64,000 bases of DNA from Valencia hispanica (taxonomy: Eukaryota > Chordata > Actinopteri > Cyprinodontiformes > Valenciidae): assembly GCA_963556495.2 (NCBI GenBank), contig OY747704.1, positions 37,253,001 to 37,317,000 on the forward strand, in the 5' to 3' direction. Positions 1 through 15,879 of the stretch are shown here, piece after piece. The first letter of the stretch is position 1. Each line of letters opens with the position of its first letter. The position numbers and the translations under genes are program-made. The notes below the pieces were generated by a model that saw only the letters and a list, made by a program, of their open reading frames with translations, had not been told where the DNA came from and did no database searches.

Positions 1-1462
1 TGTCATGAATAATTCCCGATCACTGCTCCTGTAGGTTGCTTCCTGTTCTTGTTTCTTTTCTGTGTGGGTATGTTTATGCATGAGATATTCATAATTGAAC
101 TCTGAAGTGCACAGATATTTTCTGAGTGAACATCTAAAGAGAGGGAATGACTCAAACATCCATGTTCAACTTCCACCATTACATAAGCATGAAGGAGGTG
201 GAGAGGTGTTCACCAACAGACGGGTGAATCAAACCATTGCTGGGGAACAAAGGGTGATCCTAATCCAAACCGATAAGCGGCCAGTAGTTGGGATTTTCAG
301 TGAGCGAAGAGCAGCAGCCTCTCATCCTTTACGCAGGGTTTGTTAATTTCAAGCTCTCATCACATTGGTCAGTGGGTTGCTTGTTTCCATGGCCACAGAG
401 AGGGAATGTGAAAAGACGTTCAAGCTCGAGTGTAGTGACTTTCCCTGAAACGCTGTGATGTAATCCATGACATAGTTTAGCCAAGTCTGTCACTGTAATA
501 GTGTGTCTGTGTTCGGCAGGCTTTTCTTTCCACATTTCTGAGCCACCCGCCCTGCCCACGTATCTACTAATCAGTGCGCCTTTTTGTATGGAAAAAAAAG
601 GACCTCCTCTGTGTGTTTGTGGCACAGGGTCAGCCACATTGCACAGACAGCCATCTTTGCAATATATTACTTACTGTTGCAAAAGAAACCTCAACTAGTG
701 GAACAGGGAGCCTTAAACTGCTTTACAAACAACTTCCCTGTGAACAAGATTTCTCATTTATCCATCGTTCTACCATTTTCTATCATAATTTCAAGGTAAA
801 GAACCCAGACCAGTGCATGGGTTGGAAGAGCTTTAGGAATTAATCAGAGTTCAATTTAAAGGGATAGTTTAGGTCTGTTCAAGTGGGGTTTTATTAAAAG
901 GTTTAAGCAGCTGCATAATTGGTCATAGATACGCAACACTCCAGCATTACATTGCTAACCATTTAACAATGTAGCAAACACCATTTGATCATCAACTAAA
1001 CAAAATTTTCTCAGATTCCTTAGACATGCTAAAAAACTCAATAATAGTATTATTTTTACTTTACCACTATGCAAATGCTTTGTCTGCACTAATGAAGACA
1101 TTCTCACATAAGGAAGCTTGAAACTGAAAATGACAGCACGACTTACTTTTGGATTAATTCAGCTAATAATTACATTCCCACTTGGGTGCTCTCAGTTCGT
1201 TTTTTACGGTCCTTGAATATGGAAAGAAAAATAACATGAAACGAGACAAGACAGTGGTATTGTAGCATAAGCAATGTACTCCATCCTGATGCAGGTGTAA
1301 ACTGAATTGCACACCTTTGACCCTAATACACATGTACAGTTCAAACCAAGAATGAATCAAAAGTGACATACTTCAAAGGCCTGACAGGACTCTATGTTCC
1401 ACACTGTCTACTTCATTTTCTCAGTTATAAGCTTTAAGTAACATGCATGTTTTTAAATATGT

Positions 1463-1480
1463 GGGGGGGGGGGGGGGGGG
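1463..1480. repeat. Homopolymer G18
   Basis: Eighteen consecutive G on the plus strand. It lies downstream of plk2, and C18 would be in the transcript sense if the plk2 UTR reached this far. Such tracts are length-unstable and error-prone in sequencing, so the exact length is uncertain. Confidence 0.9.
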
Positions 1481-2270
1481 AACGCCACTGTAATAGATTC
1501 TAGCACAGAAAGTAATAGTGGGCATGGTCAAAGTGATCCTGTTTTGTAGTTTTTAATAAAATCTGGATTACATGTATGCACCACAAAGTTAAAAGAAAAA
1601 TCCCCAGTTAAGTCCCTTTGTAAATATCCATGTTTCTGTCACCGAAAACTGCAAACGGTGCAGAAAAAGTATTTTGCCAGTATCCCGGTTACTGTTTGAC
1701 AGGAACTTAGTATAAATCCAGATTAGTTGATGCTGGAGGCTAAAATAAGCTTCAAGTCAGAGTTGATCCCTCAAAGAAAAGTAAGGCAGTATAAAAACCA
1801 ATAAAACATATTAAATATATAAAATGTTCAATTAAACTACGTTAATATTTTTCTTTTTAAGCTTCACATGTTTTGTTCTTGGTACTTGTTTCACACAAGA
1901 ACATTAGCAGTGCGCCACCTCCGATCTCCATTTCCTGTGTAAGTAACCATCACCTTCTTTATAAATACCCAACCATTGCAAACATGTCCACGGATTTGAA
2001 CTCAAGTCCACTTGGGCGCTTCTAGATCTCGCAGTTAGCTTAATTCTAAATTATACAACACAGAGATGTCAAGAGAATTATGTACTGCAGGCAAGACGCC
2101 AACTACCCACAGTAAAACCTCCTAACAGTACCTTACTTTAAAAATCCTGAACTTTCCATTTAAGAATACTTCAATCAACCTCAATACCTTCCAAGTCTGT
2201 TCGTACATAAAGTTGGTATAGGGACATTCAAATAAAAAGAACACTTAATAGTTTTTTTTAAAAACACTCT

Positions 2271-2290
2271 TATTTATTAAATAAATAAAT
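2271..2290 (-). promoter_or_regulatory. AU-rich element in plk2 3' UTR
   Basis: Read on the minus strand this is overlapping ATTTA pentamers (ATTTATTTATTTAAT) followed by an AATAAA hexamer. It lies about 770 bases after the plk2 stop codon. Overlapping pentamers of this kind are the classic mRNA-instability element of immediate-early genes, and PLK2 is an immediate-early gene in mammals. That it acts this way here is inferred. The AATAAA could instead be part of a polyadenylation signal. Confidence 0.5.
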
Positions 2291-3054
2291 ACTCCACTTT
2301 TATAACACAATAAGTTATTTAAGACATTGTTACCTAAGTGATAATGGCTCATAAATGATTTTTAAAAAGACCTGGTGTTATGTCATTCTACATCACCCCT
2401 AGCTCAGAGTGCTGAGCCCATCTGTCAGTAAAGACAATAACAAACAAATCACAGTTTTTAAAAGTTAGTGTGATATTACACCCCCTCCCACTCAGACAAA
2501 CAACTAATTTAAACCCTGGAACATCCACACAAGTTATTTCTTTCCATGGCTGAGATGGCTTGGACATACACTGTACATCATTTACAGTATCTCACAGTCG
2601 TGCTCTGTTACGGTTCAGAGCGTCATTTTATGCCTCTGAAATAAAACTAACTGTTCTGTACACACCAAAGCTGGTGCCAGCCCAGCATTAGTCTCATTAC
2701 ATACCCAAAATCTCTCTTTTTTATTTCTACCCCTAAAACATGTGGGGTTCACATTCGTACCAACATCCACGGTCCTATCTTTACCAACAGTACAAATCAG
2801 CCCTTTAGTTCCCATCAACATTCATTGTGCTACATTTCATTTTCCCAGACTTTTTCAGTCTCTCTCTGCATTGTACTTTCACCTGCATCGACGCTGAGTC
2901 ATGACAGTGCAACGGTGCAGGAATGTTTATTTTGCTCAAGCCCAGCCCTGCAAATCTGCCCGTTCTCTCGCAGGTTCCCTGTTCCTCTGCAGCACTGCAG
3001 TAACACAGTGGGTGGATTTTTCGATTTTTCAGTCCATAGCAGATTTTTGTGGGT

Positions 3055-7070
<4,016 letters not shown>

Positions 7071-7127
7071 CAGTGGACTGATTCTCTTCCTGCATACAGA
7101 ATGCATTTCGGAGAGGTGGTCTCTAAG

Positions 7128-7135
7128 CTTTTATA
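7128..7135 (-). promoter_or_regulatory. TATA box of plk2
   Basis: TATAAAAG on the minus strand, 58 bases upstream of the chosen plk2 ATG. A start site about 30 bases downstream would fall near 7100, leaving a short 5' UTR. This also argues against the upstream ATG at 7104-7106. A strong TATA fits an inducible immediate-early gene. The transcription start itself is not shown by the sequence. Confidence 0.5.
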
Positions 7136-7158
7136 ACATCGCTCCCTCCCCTCCTGCG

Positions 7159-7180
7159 CTCTCTCTCTCTCTCTCTCTCT
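7159..7180. repeat. (CT)11 microsatellite in plk2 promoter
   Basis: Eleven CT dinucleotides, which are GA repeats in the sense of plk2. They lie about 25 bases upstream of the TATA-like box. GA tracts near promoters can bind GAGA-type factors, but here this may be a simple microsatellite. Confidence 0.85.
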
Positions 7181-7187
7181 AACGTCA
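7181..7187 (-). promoter_or_regulatory. CRE-like half site upstream of plk2
   Basis: TGACGTT on the minus strand, directly upstream of the CT repeat and about 50 bases from the TATA-like box. It matches a cAMP-response-element half site with two extra bases. Mammalian PLK2 is induced by neuronal activity, so a CRE is plausible, but a seven-base match is weak evidence. Confidence 0.25.
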
Positions 7188-7421
7188 CAATAGGAAACGG
7201 GAGCAGAAGTCTGTCTGCTATCGATCACCTAACACACAGACTGCGTTAATGCTGACACAGATGTCAAATGAGAAATTAATCAGTGTTAGCACTGATTTAT
7301 TTCAATTTTAGCATTTTAATCCGCGCATTGCTTAACAATACAAAATGTTCTATAAACGAGTTGTTCACGTGAACAAGAAAGGTAAATTAAACTAATACAT
7401 TATGGTAAAAAAAGGAGATTT

Positions 7422-7612
7422 TATCTGCTATATTTCCTGATGGCTAAGGCCTCTTCTTGCAAGATAATGATAGAAAGAACTCAGGAGTGGTTTGAGGAAC
7501 ACAGCAACAAGTTGAGATGTTGACTTGTCCTGACAATTCTTCCAAGATCTCAATCCAATAAAGAATAGCATGGTGCAGGACAAAACTAATCTGCATTCCG
7601 TACAGCCTCATC
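7422..7612 (+). mobile_element. Tc1-like transposase remnant, copy A
   Basis: Decayed fragment covering the second catalytic block (LQDND) through the residues around the DPKxLNPIE-type glutamate, in the plus sense. It has the same segment as copy B at 7820-8600, about 900 bases away, with independent substitutions and indels. Neither end nor terminal repeats are preserved. Confidence 0.6.
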
Positions 7613-8139
7613 TCAGGCTGCTGAGTGCCGAAGCCAGTTTAGAGCTATAGCGCCCTCAGGTGGAGATTTCTGTCTCAGGGTGCCAAAAAGGGTCTGCATA
7701 ATTCACAAATCAGATGTATGGTCACAGACAGGTGAAGTGCACGGCTCTTACTGTCTGGGTGGGATATATTAAGTAGCAAGAGAGCCTGGTGTCCTAAAAT
7801 TTGATTTGTTAGAAGCAGAAAGATGCCAAAGAGAGAGAGAGAGTTTGAGCAACTTCACACGCACATCTCCAAAACAATATCTATCAAAAGTGTTCTAAGG
7901 AAGAAACATTGCATCAACATCGATCAGACAACTGCTGCAGATGTTGATGCTGGTTTTGACATAAAGGTGCCAGAATACACTGTAATGCAGTTTGCTGCAT
8001 GTACAGACCAGGCATGGTGCCTATGCTAACCCCTCGACAACTATAATGGTCATATGGGCATCAGAACTGGACCACGGAGCAACATGGGATTTGGTTTGTT
8101 GAATAAATTATTTTCTTACCTTACATTAATAGTTGGCAA

Positions 8140-8180
8140 CACTTAAACAACACACACAACACGTGTGTGTTGTTTAAGTG
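8140..8180. repeat. Perfect 18-bp inverted repeat
   Basis: Arms at 8140-8157 and 8163-8180 are exact reverse complements with a 5-base loop. The sequence is not part of the transposase consensus as I remember it and looks inserted. Confidence 0.9.
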
Positions 8181-8551
8181 GCTAACACATGACACCAGGA
8201 CACAGTGTGGGAAAAAAGCAAGCCAGAAGTCGTATGCTGATGATTAACGAATGTTCTGCTGGGATACCCAAGATCCAGTCCTCCTCTGACACGTATCATC
8301 TTCCCAAGCATAGTGACAGCTCATGTAAACTCTTTGAATGAAACAATATTTCCTGATGGCCATGGCCTCTTCTTGCAAGATAATGATAAAAACAACACAA
8401 GTCTGAGATGTTGACTTGTCCTCACAGTTCTTCCAAGATCTCAATTCAATAAAGAATCTGTGGGATTTGCAAGACAAATGAGTCATATAGAGGCCCCACC
8501 TTGAAACATAAATGTCTTAAAGTATCTCATGTTAATATCTTGGCACACCTT

Positions 8552-8595
8552 CAGGGGTCTAGTGGAGTCCATGCTTGGACTCCACTAGACCCCTG
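8552..8595. repeat. Perfect 19-bp inverted repeat
   Basis: Arms at 8552-8570 and 8577-8595 are exact reverse complements with a 6-base loop. The left arm is genuine transposase sequence. The right arm replaces the expected continuation with a reversed copy of the left arm, as a template-switch event would. Confidence 0.9.
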
Positions 8596-9099
8596 CAGTA
8601 AACAAAATGTTTGGTAATCTTCTCCAGAAAATGCACAGAAAAAATATCCAACTCTTTAAAATTACATTTCTTGACAAGTGATTCCACATGACTTCTGGAA
8701 ACCTTACAGATGGAAGAAAGTTGAGCTTTTCTCCAAACTATATTCCAGTTTATTAAATTGTTCTATTAAAATTTAGACAGTGAGCTATGTGCAGAATCAG
8801 TGTTGTTGGTGTAAGATATATAATTTCAACCCATTGAAAAGTGTTTTCATGTCAATAAGATGATTAAGGATTCTCACAAATCAGCTGCAGAGTAGAATAG
8901 GCTCAAGGTCTTGTGAAAGTGCAAATACTGAACAAAAGCTTTACCTGCCATCTCAACACAGAAATGATTACAGACATCCTTCAGTAAGGGTCTCACTGTC
9001 TCATGCTTTAAAGAATCAAATTATTCAGCATACTCCATTCCAGACGACACAAAAGCAGCACAAGGATGATTTAGTGCAGTGTTGGAAAGAGCATCCGAC

Positions 9100-12000
9100 T
9101 TATTTTATTTCTGTCTTTGGTGGATTTATCAAGTGTGAGCGCACAGAGCTGATCTCATAGGCAAACGTCTGGTCAAGTCCAGAGCCGGCAGATGATTTTT
9201 GGGGCCAGTTAGGGAAAGGAAAACGGCAAGAAATGACCAGCGCATCTTGAGGAAGCTCCTTCAGCAGCTTCACTCCCAGCATCTCCATCTGTTAACAGTT
9301 ATAGTAAGAGATACATAACATAGCAGCACAAATTCAGTAAAGAAAATATTTTAATAGGTAAACCGCTAACCACTCCTGGAGCAAGGAAAGCTGTCACATT
9401 GTTGTACGACGACAAATCGATCTAAGACAAAAGAAGGATACACTTAGGGCTTTGCCCACATATAGTGACTTTCAAAATTCATTTTGTCACTTTCAGTCAC
9501 ATTACAACCACAAAATGTTATGCATTTTATTTGGATTTTGGGTTAAGGACCAAGACAAAGAGGGGCATAACAGTGAAGTGGAAGGAAAGTTCTATACTGT
9601 TTTCTACCTTTCTTAGAAATAAATCTCAAAATCTTGGCATGCACATGTATTTGTGTTCAATCTCCACTGAGTAAATACGTTTTTGAACCACCTTCCACTG
9701 CTATTACAGCTGCAGGTGTTTTGGGGTATGTCTAAACCAGCTTTGCATATCGAGAATACATTACCCATTCTAAGTTGAAAAAAACTATTTTAAACCAGTC
9801 AGATTAGATAGTATTTTTAGATAGCAATTTTCAAGTCTAACAATAAATCCTGAGTTGAATTCAGATCTGGACTTTGAGTGATTGTAACACATGGATATGC
9901 TTTGAACTGAACCCGTCCACTGCAGCTCTGGTTGTATGTTCAGAGTTGCACCACCTGCTGGGAGGTGATCATCCACTTCAGCCTCTCATATGTCTTCTTA
10001 AAGAACTGCCCTGTACTTGGCTCCGTCTAGCTTCCCAATAACTCCTATCGTCTTCCATGTCCCTATTGAAGAAAATGATTCCCACAGTGTGATGCTGCCA
10101 CCACCGTTTTTCACAGTGTTGGGGGGGTGGTGGTATGTCCAGAGTGATATGCTGTGATAGTTTTCTGCACCTATAGTTTTTTGCATGTAGGCAAAAATGT
10201 ATAGTTTGGTCTTATCTGTCCAGAACACCTCCCTTCCACCTGTTTGCTGTGACTTCTTCATGGCTTGTAGACCAACTTTAAACAGGACTTATTGTTGCTG
10301 TCTATGAAGAATAAGTTGTTTTTAAAAAAACATAAATAGAGGAAAGATTTATAGACAACAGTTGTCCTATCAACAGATGCACCCACTGGAGCTGTGGATT
10401 GCTGCAGCCCCTCCAGAGTTAGCATGGGCCACCTAACAGCTTTTCAGTTCAATTTTGATGGATACTTTTGCAAGGCACAAGAAGATTGTTATCACCCAAG
10501 CCTCACCTTCCAGAAGTCCTTTTTAACAAAGTTTGCCTGGCTAGAGGGGATTCCTCTCCAGTAGGCTTTGCTCTTCGCATATGTCACTAAAATTGAGTTG
10601 ATCTCAAACCCTGTGCACTGAAAACCAGCAGAAGAGGCTGCAAACACCTGGAACAACCACAGCAAAAAAAAGGCAGCAATGAGAGTGCCCATTCTGTTGC
10701 CATTACACGTTTTGATGAAGAACTTGTTTTGGAGAGGTTCTCTTCACTCACCAATCTTCCATCTCCAGCTCCCAGATCTGCTAAGCGACCTTTCCGTCCC
10801 TCAAGCAGCTTCATAACATTTTGTGTTTGGTCTTTACTGGAGGGCAAATATGGAACCTGAGCCACAGCGGACACAGCATGTGGTGAGTCAACATTGTCTG
10901 CCTGAGCTGTAATTACTATAAATACAAACTTGCATTTAGAGTGGCGAGAACAAGCAAGAACATGAGATTTTGTTTGTTACTTTATGGAAAATAACTTCTA
11001 CAGAGCATAAGCATTACAGTCTAGTTGTTCCAATGATCTCAGTGTGATCACAAACTACTGATATACACATTTCTTTTTTTGTTTATTTGCTAAAAAATGC
11101 ATCATACTAATTATACTTCAGCTTTCAGTAAACTGTGTGTTGTTCACAACCTTGACTCTGATTTTTCTCTGGGTCTGTATAACCACAAATATTCATGAGT
11201 TAAGTCAGAGAATTATCTTTAGTTTCTACCTGGCAAACTCAATTTAATCTGTCACTGTGCAAAACTAATCATTTCTTAATACCCTGTAACAGCCTATATT
11301 GTCAAAAGGGGGGCGGCAGTGGCTCAGGTGGTAGAACAGGTGGTCGTGAACCCAGAGGGGCCCAGTTTAAATACTGAAGAGCATCTGGCATAAAACATCA
11401 GCCAAGTCCTTATGCATGCAGCTGCGGAGTTGGGCAGTTTGGCAACCCCACAAAGGGAGGTGCCAAAAGGACAACAGCCCTATACAACTATATTGTAAAA
11501 AAGCTATTCAAAAGAATATCCTCTAAATCACTGTGTACACAGCCCAAATGTATAAAGTGAGGCATCTGATCTGAGCATGCAGACTGCATCAACAAACATC
11601 TGTTAAAGAACGGGTCACTCTCAGGGGCTCGGTGCATTCCTCACTACTAAATGTACTAAATGTTAAGGTAATATAACAAATAAGAAGTGATAAAATACCA
11701 CAGAGTAGTATGTAGTAACAAGGTCACTTAAAAATAATTAATCATAAAGCTGAGAAGAATAGTAAGAAGGCGTTGGCGACTTTCTGCAGATTGAAAGGAT
11801 ACAGACCTCCAAACTTCATGTTCCTATAGATTGCCATACCTTAGCATTGCATAGGGAGCTTTGTGGTATGGGTTTTCATGGTGGGGCAGCTGCATCCTAG
11901 CCTTAAGTCACTAAATCAAATTTAAAAACTCTGGATGCAATTGTATAAACCACATAACCGGAATCCATAGCAATAGAGATTAGTTCTGTGGAATAGCAAA

Positions 12001-12825
12001 TCATGCCTCACTGTCTGGCAATCCAATGGACCAGTCTCACTTTGGCAGTTGCGAGGTGAACAGCACTTGTCTGAGTACAATGAGACTAGTGTAAAGTTTG
12101 GTGACTATAGTTCTAGTGAAAGGACCTTTTAATGCTTCAGCAAACCAAGAAATGTGGTACAATTTCCATCTCACAACTGTGTGGAAATAGTTTGGGATGG
12201 CCACTTCCTACACCAACATGTCTTTGCACCAGTCCACAAATCAATGTCCATGGCAATAGGGATGAACCAATTTAGTGTGGAAGAACTTGACTGAACTGCA
12301 CACAATCCTGACATCCACATGACAGAACATATTTAAGATGATTTAAAGTAGAGAGTGTAAGCCAAGCCTTCTCATCCATTATCAGTTTCTGACCTCACAA
12401 ATGTGCTTCTGATAGAATGGTCAAAAAATCCCATGAACACATTCCTAAACCTTATGAAAAGACTTTCCAGAAGAGCTGAAGCTGCAAAACCAGTGGGTCA
12501 GCACCCAAAGGCATGGGTGTCTATTCCAGCTCCAGTCTTTAACTCCGGTGTCAGTTTAAGATGTCTCTGCTCCAATACAGCTGATTCAAATGGTCCAGCT
12601 ACCTCCTCAGCAAAAACACAGCAAGCAAAAAAATTATTAAAGCAATATTTTGTACACCTTAAGTTTCCATGGGATTTTGCGGAAGCCGGGCAAAGTGAAG
12701 ACACTCCATAATCCATAAAGGCCTGTGAGGAAGGTGCCTGTGCAAGCTGACACGATGAGATGGGGTCTGCTGGTGGGAAAGACCCCACAGTAGTCCTGAA
12801 GGATCAGCTCAATTGAGTCCTCCAT
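9100..12825 (-). CDS. atpsckmt: ATP synthase c-subunit lysine methyltransferase-like, 5 exons
   Basis: FAM173-family S-adenosylmethionine-dependent methyltransferase; ATPSCKMT trimethylates a lysine of mitochondrial ATP synthase subunit c. Exons: 12658-12825, 10752-10856, 10507-10647, 9371-9421, 9100-9288. All are in phase with GT/AG junctions and give 217 residues (human about 233). Exon 1 encodes an N-terminal hydrophobic segment around residues 22-45, fitting a membrane anchor or mitochondrial targeting region. Exon 2 has the SAM motif I DLGAGDGRL. Exon 3 has the acidic post-I motif (FEIN). Exon 4 has NNVTAFLAPG. The last exon has CRFPFPNW and ends in a FAYE segment. CRFPFP favours ATPSCKMT over the paralogue ANTKMT (FAM173A), but I cannot exclude the latter. 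Introns 1 and 3 are lengthened by transposon remnants. No promoter motif is evident upstream of 12825. Confidence 0.85.
9446..10480 (-). mobile_element. Decayed Tc1-like transposon in atpsckmt intron 3
   Basis: Minus-sense Tc1 remnant. The left end near 9446-9540 resembles the internal part of a Tc1 terminal repeat. The ORF at 9998-10261 keeps transposase fragments (NGGGSITLWE and KLDGAKYRA) equivalent to blocks in the nearly intact copy at 25404-27014. Many stops and frameshifts are present. It fills nearly the whole intron between the exons at 9421 and 10507. Confidence 0.75.
11308..11487 (+). mobile_element. tRNA-derived SINE with target duplication
   Basis: The head GGCAGTGGCTCAGGTGGTAGA is a tRNA-type pol III A box. 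The element is flanked by an imperfect 13-14 base direct repeat, CTATATTGTCAAAA at 11294-11307 and CTATATTGTAAAA at 11488-11500, which is the expected target-site duplication. The B-box region is divergent. It lies in atpsckmt intron 1, in the opposite orientation to the gene. Confidence 0.75.
11765..12545 (+). mobile_element. Decayed Tc1-like transposon in atpsckmt intron 1
   Basis: Plus-sense Tc1 remnant whose DNA follows, over several hundred bases, a Tc1 family common in fish as I remember it. The early transposase is near 11775-11880, the block after the first catalytic aspartate near 12020-12130, the second catalytic block near 12200-12260, and the C-terminal block near 12370-12480. It is disrupted by stops. 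It ends about 110 bases before exon 1 of atpsckmt. Confidence 0.75.
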
Positions 12826-13351
12826 GGAAAAACTGTGTAAAAACCTTTATTGAAAACAAACAAAAATGCCTTCTCTTACTTTTTACAACAATATAGTTTT
12901 ATAAGAATAACAGTTGCCAAACAAGTTTCAATTTCTTGCTCTGTTTTGATTATAAAAATCTAAATAAATGACATTTTCAAAGATGGAGGTCATTTGCACT
13001 GTGCTTTCTTCTTCTTTTTTGACTCTGGGACTATGTAGAACAAAGTACACCATAATTAACAAATAATTTTCAGGAAAAAAAAACATTTTATAATTGCTGC
13101 AAATGGTAAATGTTTTGTGACACTTATTTAAAGAGCTCAAATTTTATTTTAATTTGTTTTTTAAAATACCAGAACAAGTGATAGTAAGCAAGGAAATTTA
13201 AACAGAAAACTCTGCGCGGTTTTGTGGAGGCCAAAAATAAGACCACAGAAAGTTTCTACAGGACTTTAACAGTTCCTCATTAGCAAAGTCCAAGGAGGAC
13301 ACCTCATGGTGAGAAGCAAAAAACATTGAACTCTAAGGTTGATAAAAGCAT

Positions 13352-13627
13352 CTAAGTGAGAAAGAATTTAACTGAACAATGAAAACCTAAGTAGAGCTCC
13401 TTGAAGCCAAGATTCCACCACTGTGCCAAAGACTGATGACAAACAGGGGTGAGGGCTACAAGGAGCTCTGGTTTCCACCGCTTCCAGCACAACGCTAGGA
13501 TGGATCGCTTTTGGAACAGCTCCACTTTCAGACTGCGACAAAAATCAGATCCCTCTGTTTCTTTTGGGAGGCACTGCTGCTGGTTGCTGCCTTGTCTATG
13601 GTGCATCTGAGGCACCTTCCAGGGCAT
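13352..13627 (-). other. Unassigned 91-codon ORF
   Basis: Open for 91 codons on the minus strand, rich in K, L and W in its middle (ALCWKRWKPELLVALTP). It has no signal peptide, no known motif and no convincing splice partner. It could be a fragment of an old retroelement, an upstream noncoding exon region of atpsckmt, or chance. I do not assign a function. Confidence 0.2.
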
Positions 13628-14461
13628 TTCCTAGCAGTAAAAGATGTCGTCACTGTGAAATAAAATCTCCACAAATAGCCACACAGGAAATGAAGCCACT
13701 GAATTTTAAAAGAAGTTTGAAATAAAAAAAATAACCAGGATAATATAGAATAAAAGATGTTACCTTGTTTTTTTCAGGTTATGATGCAATAGGCTTAGTT
13801 CTTTTAAGGACAATGAGCTGGAGCACACATCAGGCAAAGAAAAGCTGGAAAAAGAGAAGAGAAATGTCTCTAATTGACCCAGATCCAATTGAAAATGTCT
13901 GAAGAGAGGAAATGTGTCATTTCAAAGATTAGTTCTGTAAGAGTTTTGTCAATAGAAGCGAAGAGAAGAATAATGGAGGACACACGAAAAAGGTACTCCA
14001 TAGTAGATTATAGGCAGAGGCTCCCATTCTGCAAGCCTTAAAGAAAAGTAACAATAAGATGCACACAACGATGGTTTCATATAATGTGAATGCTTCATTT
14101 CTTCTTTGCAAAGCTTTAACTTTATATTAAAATATTTGGAAATTGTCAAAATGCTTTTATTATTTTTACTATAAGCTGAGCCCATAACAATTTACTAGTA
14201 CTGATTATAATAAACGTAAATGTAATTTAAACCCAAAAACAGTATGTTCCATTTTGTTCAATCACCCAATTACACAGGTGTGCTGTGTAGAGAAAATGAA
14301 GACAAAAAATGTCGATGTTTAAAGTCTTAGACTCAAAGCAGATAAACGAGAACATTAAACTACACAGTGTGTGTTACAAAACCACTCATAACATTCATCT
14401 TTAGAACATGTTGTTACATTATCATAACAAACCTAATTGCATTTTGCTGATTTTATGTGAT

Positions 14462-14930
14462 ACACGTTAAAATAGTGCATACTTGTGAAGTAGAATGAAA
14501 CCTGTAGGGCTTTCCCTGTATTTAGCTCCATTCATCCTATTTCTAACCATGTTCGCTAACCCTTCTGATGACAAGCTTCCCCACATCATGACACTGCCAC
14601 CATTATACATGTGAGCCAAGAAACTGACCCATTCACAGATTTTCCCACCAGAGCTGTTGAGCTCCTCCAGAGTCAGCATGAGCCTCTTAACTGCTTCTCA
14701 GATTAATGTTCACCTTGTCGGTCTGCTGTACAATACTATGAATATAACTATAAATTGAACAGGGATTTTTGTTATGTTTAAATATTGGTTTATTTTTTAT
14801 AATCTTGGCCTGCTTTAAACTTTTCCACGACTCTATCCTCCTAGTGTGTTCCTTGGTCTTATTTAATTAATTAATTACATTTAATTCCTAACACTTAAAA
14901 AAATCTGCTACTTTAAATGTTAAGATTTTA
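14462..14930 (-). mobile_element. Tc1-like transposon remnant
   Basis: Minus-sense remnant. Near 14520-14600 the ORF retains the GGSVMMWGSLSSEG block typical of Tc1 transposases and the NGAKYRE segment. It continues to a DNA-binding-domain fragment near 14810-14860. No intact end is visible. Confidence 0.65.
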
Positions 14931-15455
14931 ATGTGACAAAAATTAAACAATCAGTTCATATGAAACCAGTGTGTGCAGTGCAATGTATTGACTATTTTTA
15001 CTCCCGTTTTATTTTATTGGAAGGGTCCACAGAAATGTCTTCGCTGCAGGACAACAGAGCAGCTCTCTAACAGCAGATGGAGCTACAGCGACATTTGGTT
15101 CCACAAGAAACCTTCGAAAAAGTTTGATCTTGAATCGCTTTGGTTTAAAAATCATATCAAACATCAGCTTTTATCCTCATAAATATTTTACGTCTTAGCA
15201 AGAAAGAGCTACACGGCCGGATTCTTACAAAAGTAGCTTGTAAACAAAGTGAAACGTTTAGGATCAGGGCTCTCTAGACGCGGCCGATGCATAATAAACC
15301 AAAGGAGTGTTAGAGATGAAATAGCAACGCAGATTGCACACAGAAAAGCTCTTATAAGTAAATGTTTTTTGCAAAACATAGCACAAAAATGCATGAAATT
15401 GTGGAGACACATGTCTGAGCTGCCTACCTGCCCCTCCCCTATTTCAGTTGCTGTC

Positions 15456-15477
15456 TGCGCAGTCTGCCGACTGCGCA
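15456..15477. promoter_or_regulatory. TGCGCAGT inverted repeat, NRF1-like
   Basis: TGCGCAGT-6 bases-ACTGCGCA is a perfect 8-base inverted repeat, with TGCGCA cores resembling NRF1 half sites. It lies in a CpG-containing patch 3.2 kb upstream of the rab3c coding start. Function is only a guess. Confidence 0.25.
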
Positions 15478-15879
15478 CATGGGTCGTGCAAAGGCCAGTC
15501 AGTCACAATAATCCCGCCTGTGACAACTAGCAGGCCCTATCAGCTGCCTGCCAAGTAGAGGACACAGTCTGCTGGGCAAGATAAAGTATATATTCAAGCC
15601 CCAGTCTTATCTACTGTGATTCTTGAGATAATTAATTGTAGTATAAAAGATACATCAGGTTTATCTCTGCATAAATGCACATGCTCAAAATGTCCCTTCC
15701 TTGTCATTGAATGAGAGTTAAGCAGTAGAGGTTTTTTAATTATTCCCATTTCCTAGTCCGCATAAAAGACCCAACGTCTGATTTTAATTGCAAAACATGG
15801 GCATTTGTTTATCTCGAAAGCTTTCGATTTCATTGTAGAGCTCGTATTATTAATATTCATCAGCACTTAGATCGCTTAT

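Larger units (their letters stand above)
1..3054. other. plk2 3' UTR and downstream flank
   Basis: There is no recognisable coding exon here. The part next to the plk2 stop (roughly 2200-3054) is probably its 3' UTR, since it is AT-rich and carries an AU-rich element, but the polyadenylation site is not determined. A run of 18 G lies at 1463-1480. The first 1.4 kb contains only short ORFs in both strands without family features. The 3' end of another gene with poorly conserved UTR cannot be excluded. Confidence 0.5.
7820..8600 (+). mobile_element. Tc1-like transposase remnant, copy B with hairpins
   Basis: Decayed Tc1-family transposase in the plus sense. Pieces of the DNA match a consensus I remember from many fish genomes: the stretch before the first catalytic block near 8040-8090, a later block near 8170-8300, LQDND near 8375, and the end of the transposase near 8550. 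It is broken by stops and frameshifts. Two perfect inverted repeats interrupt the homology, at 8140-8180 and 8552-8595. No terminal repeat is recognised. Confidence 0.6.

Noticed and set aside
95..843. Short overlapping ORFs in the first kilobase
   Set aside because: No conserved motif or consistent splice sites; no neighbour gene could be supported.
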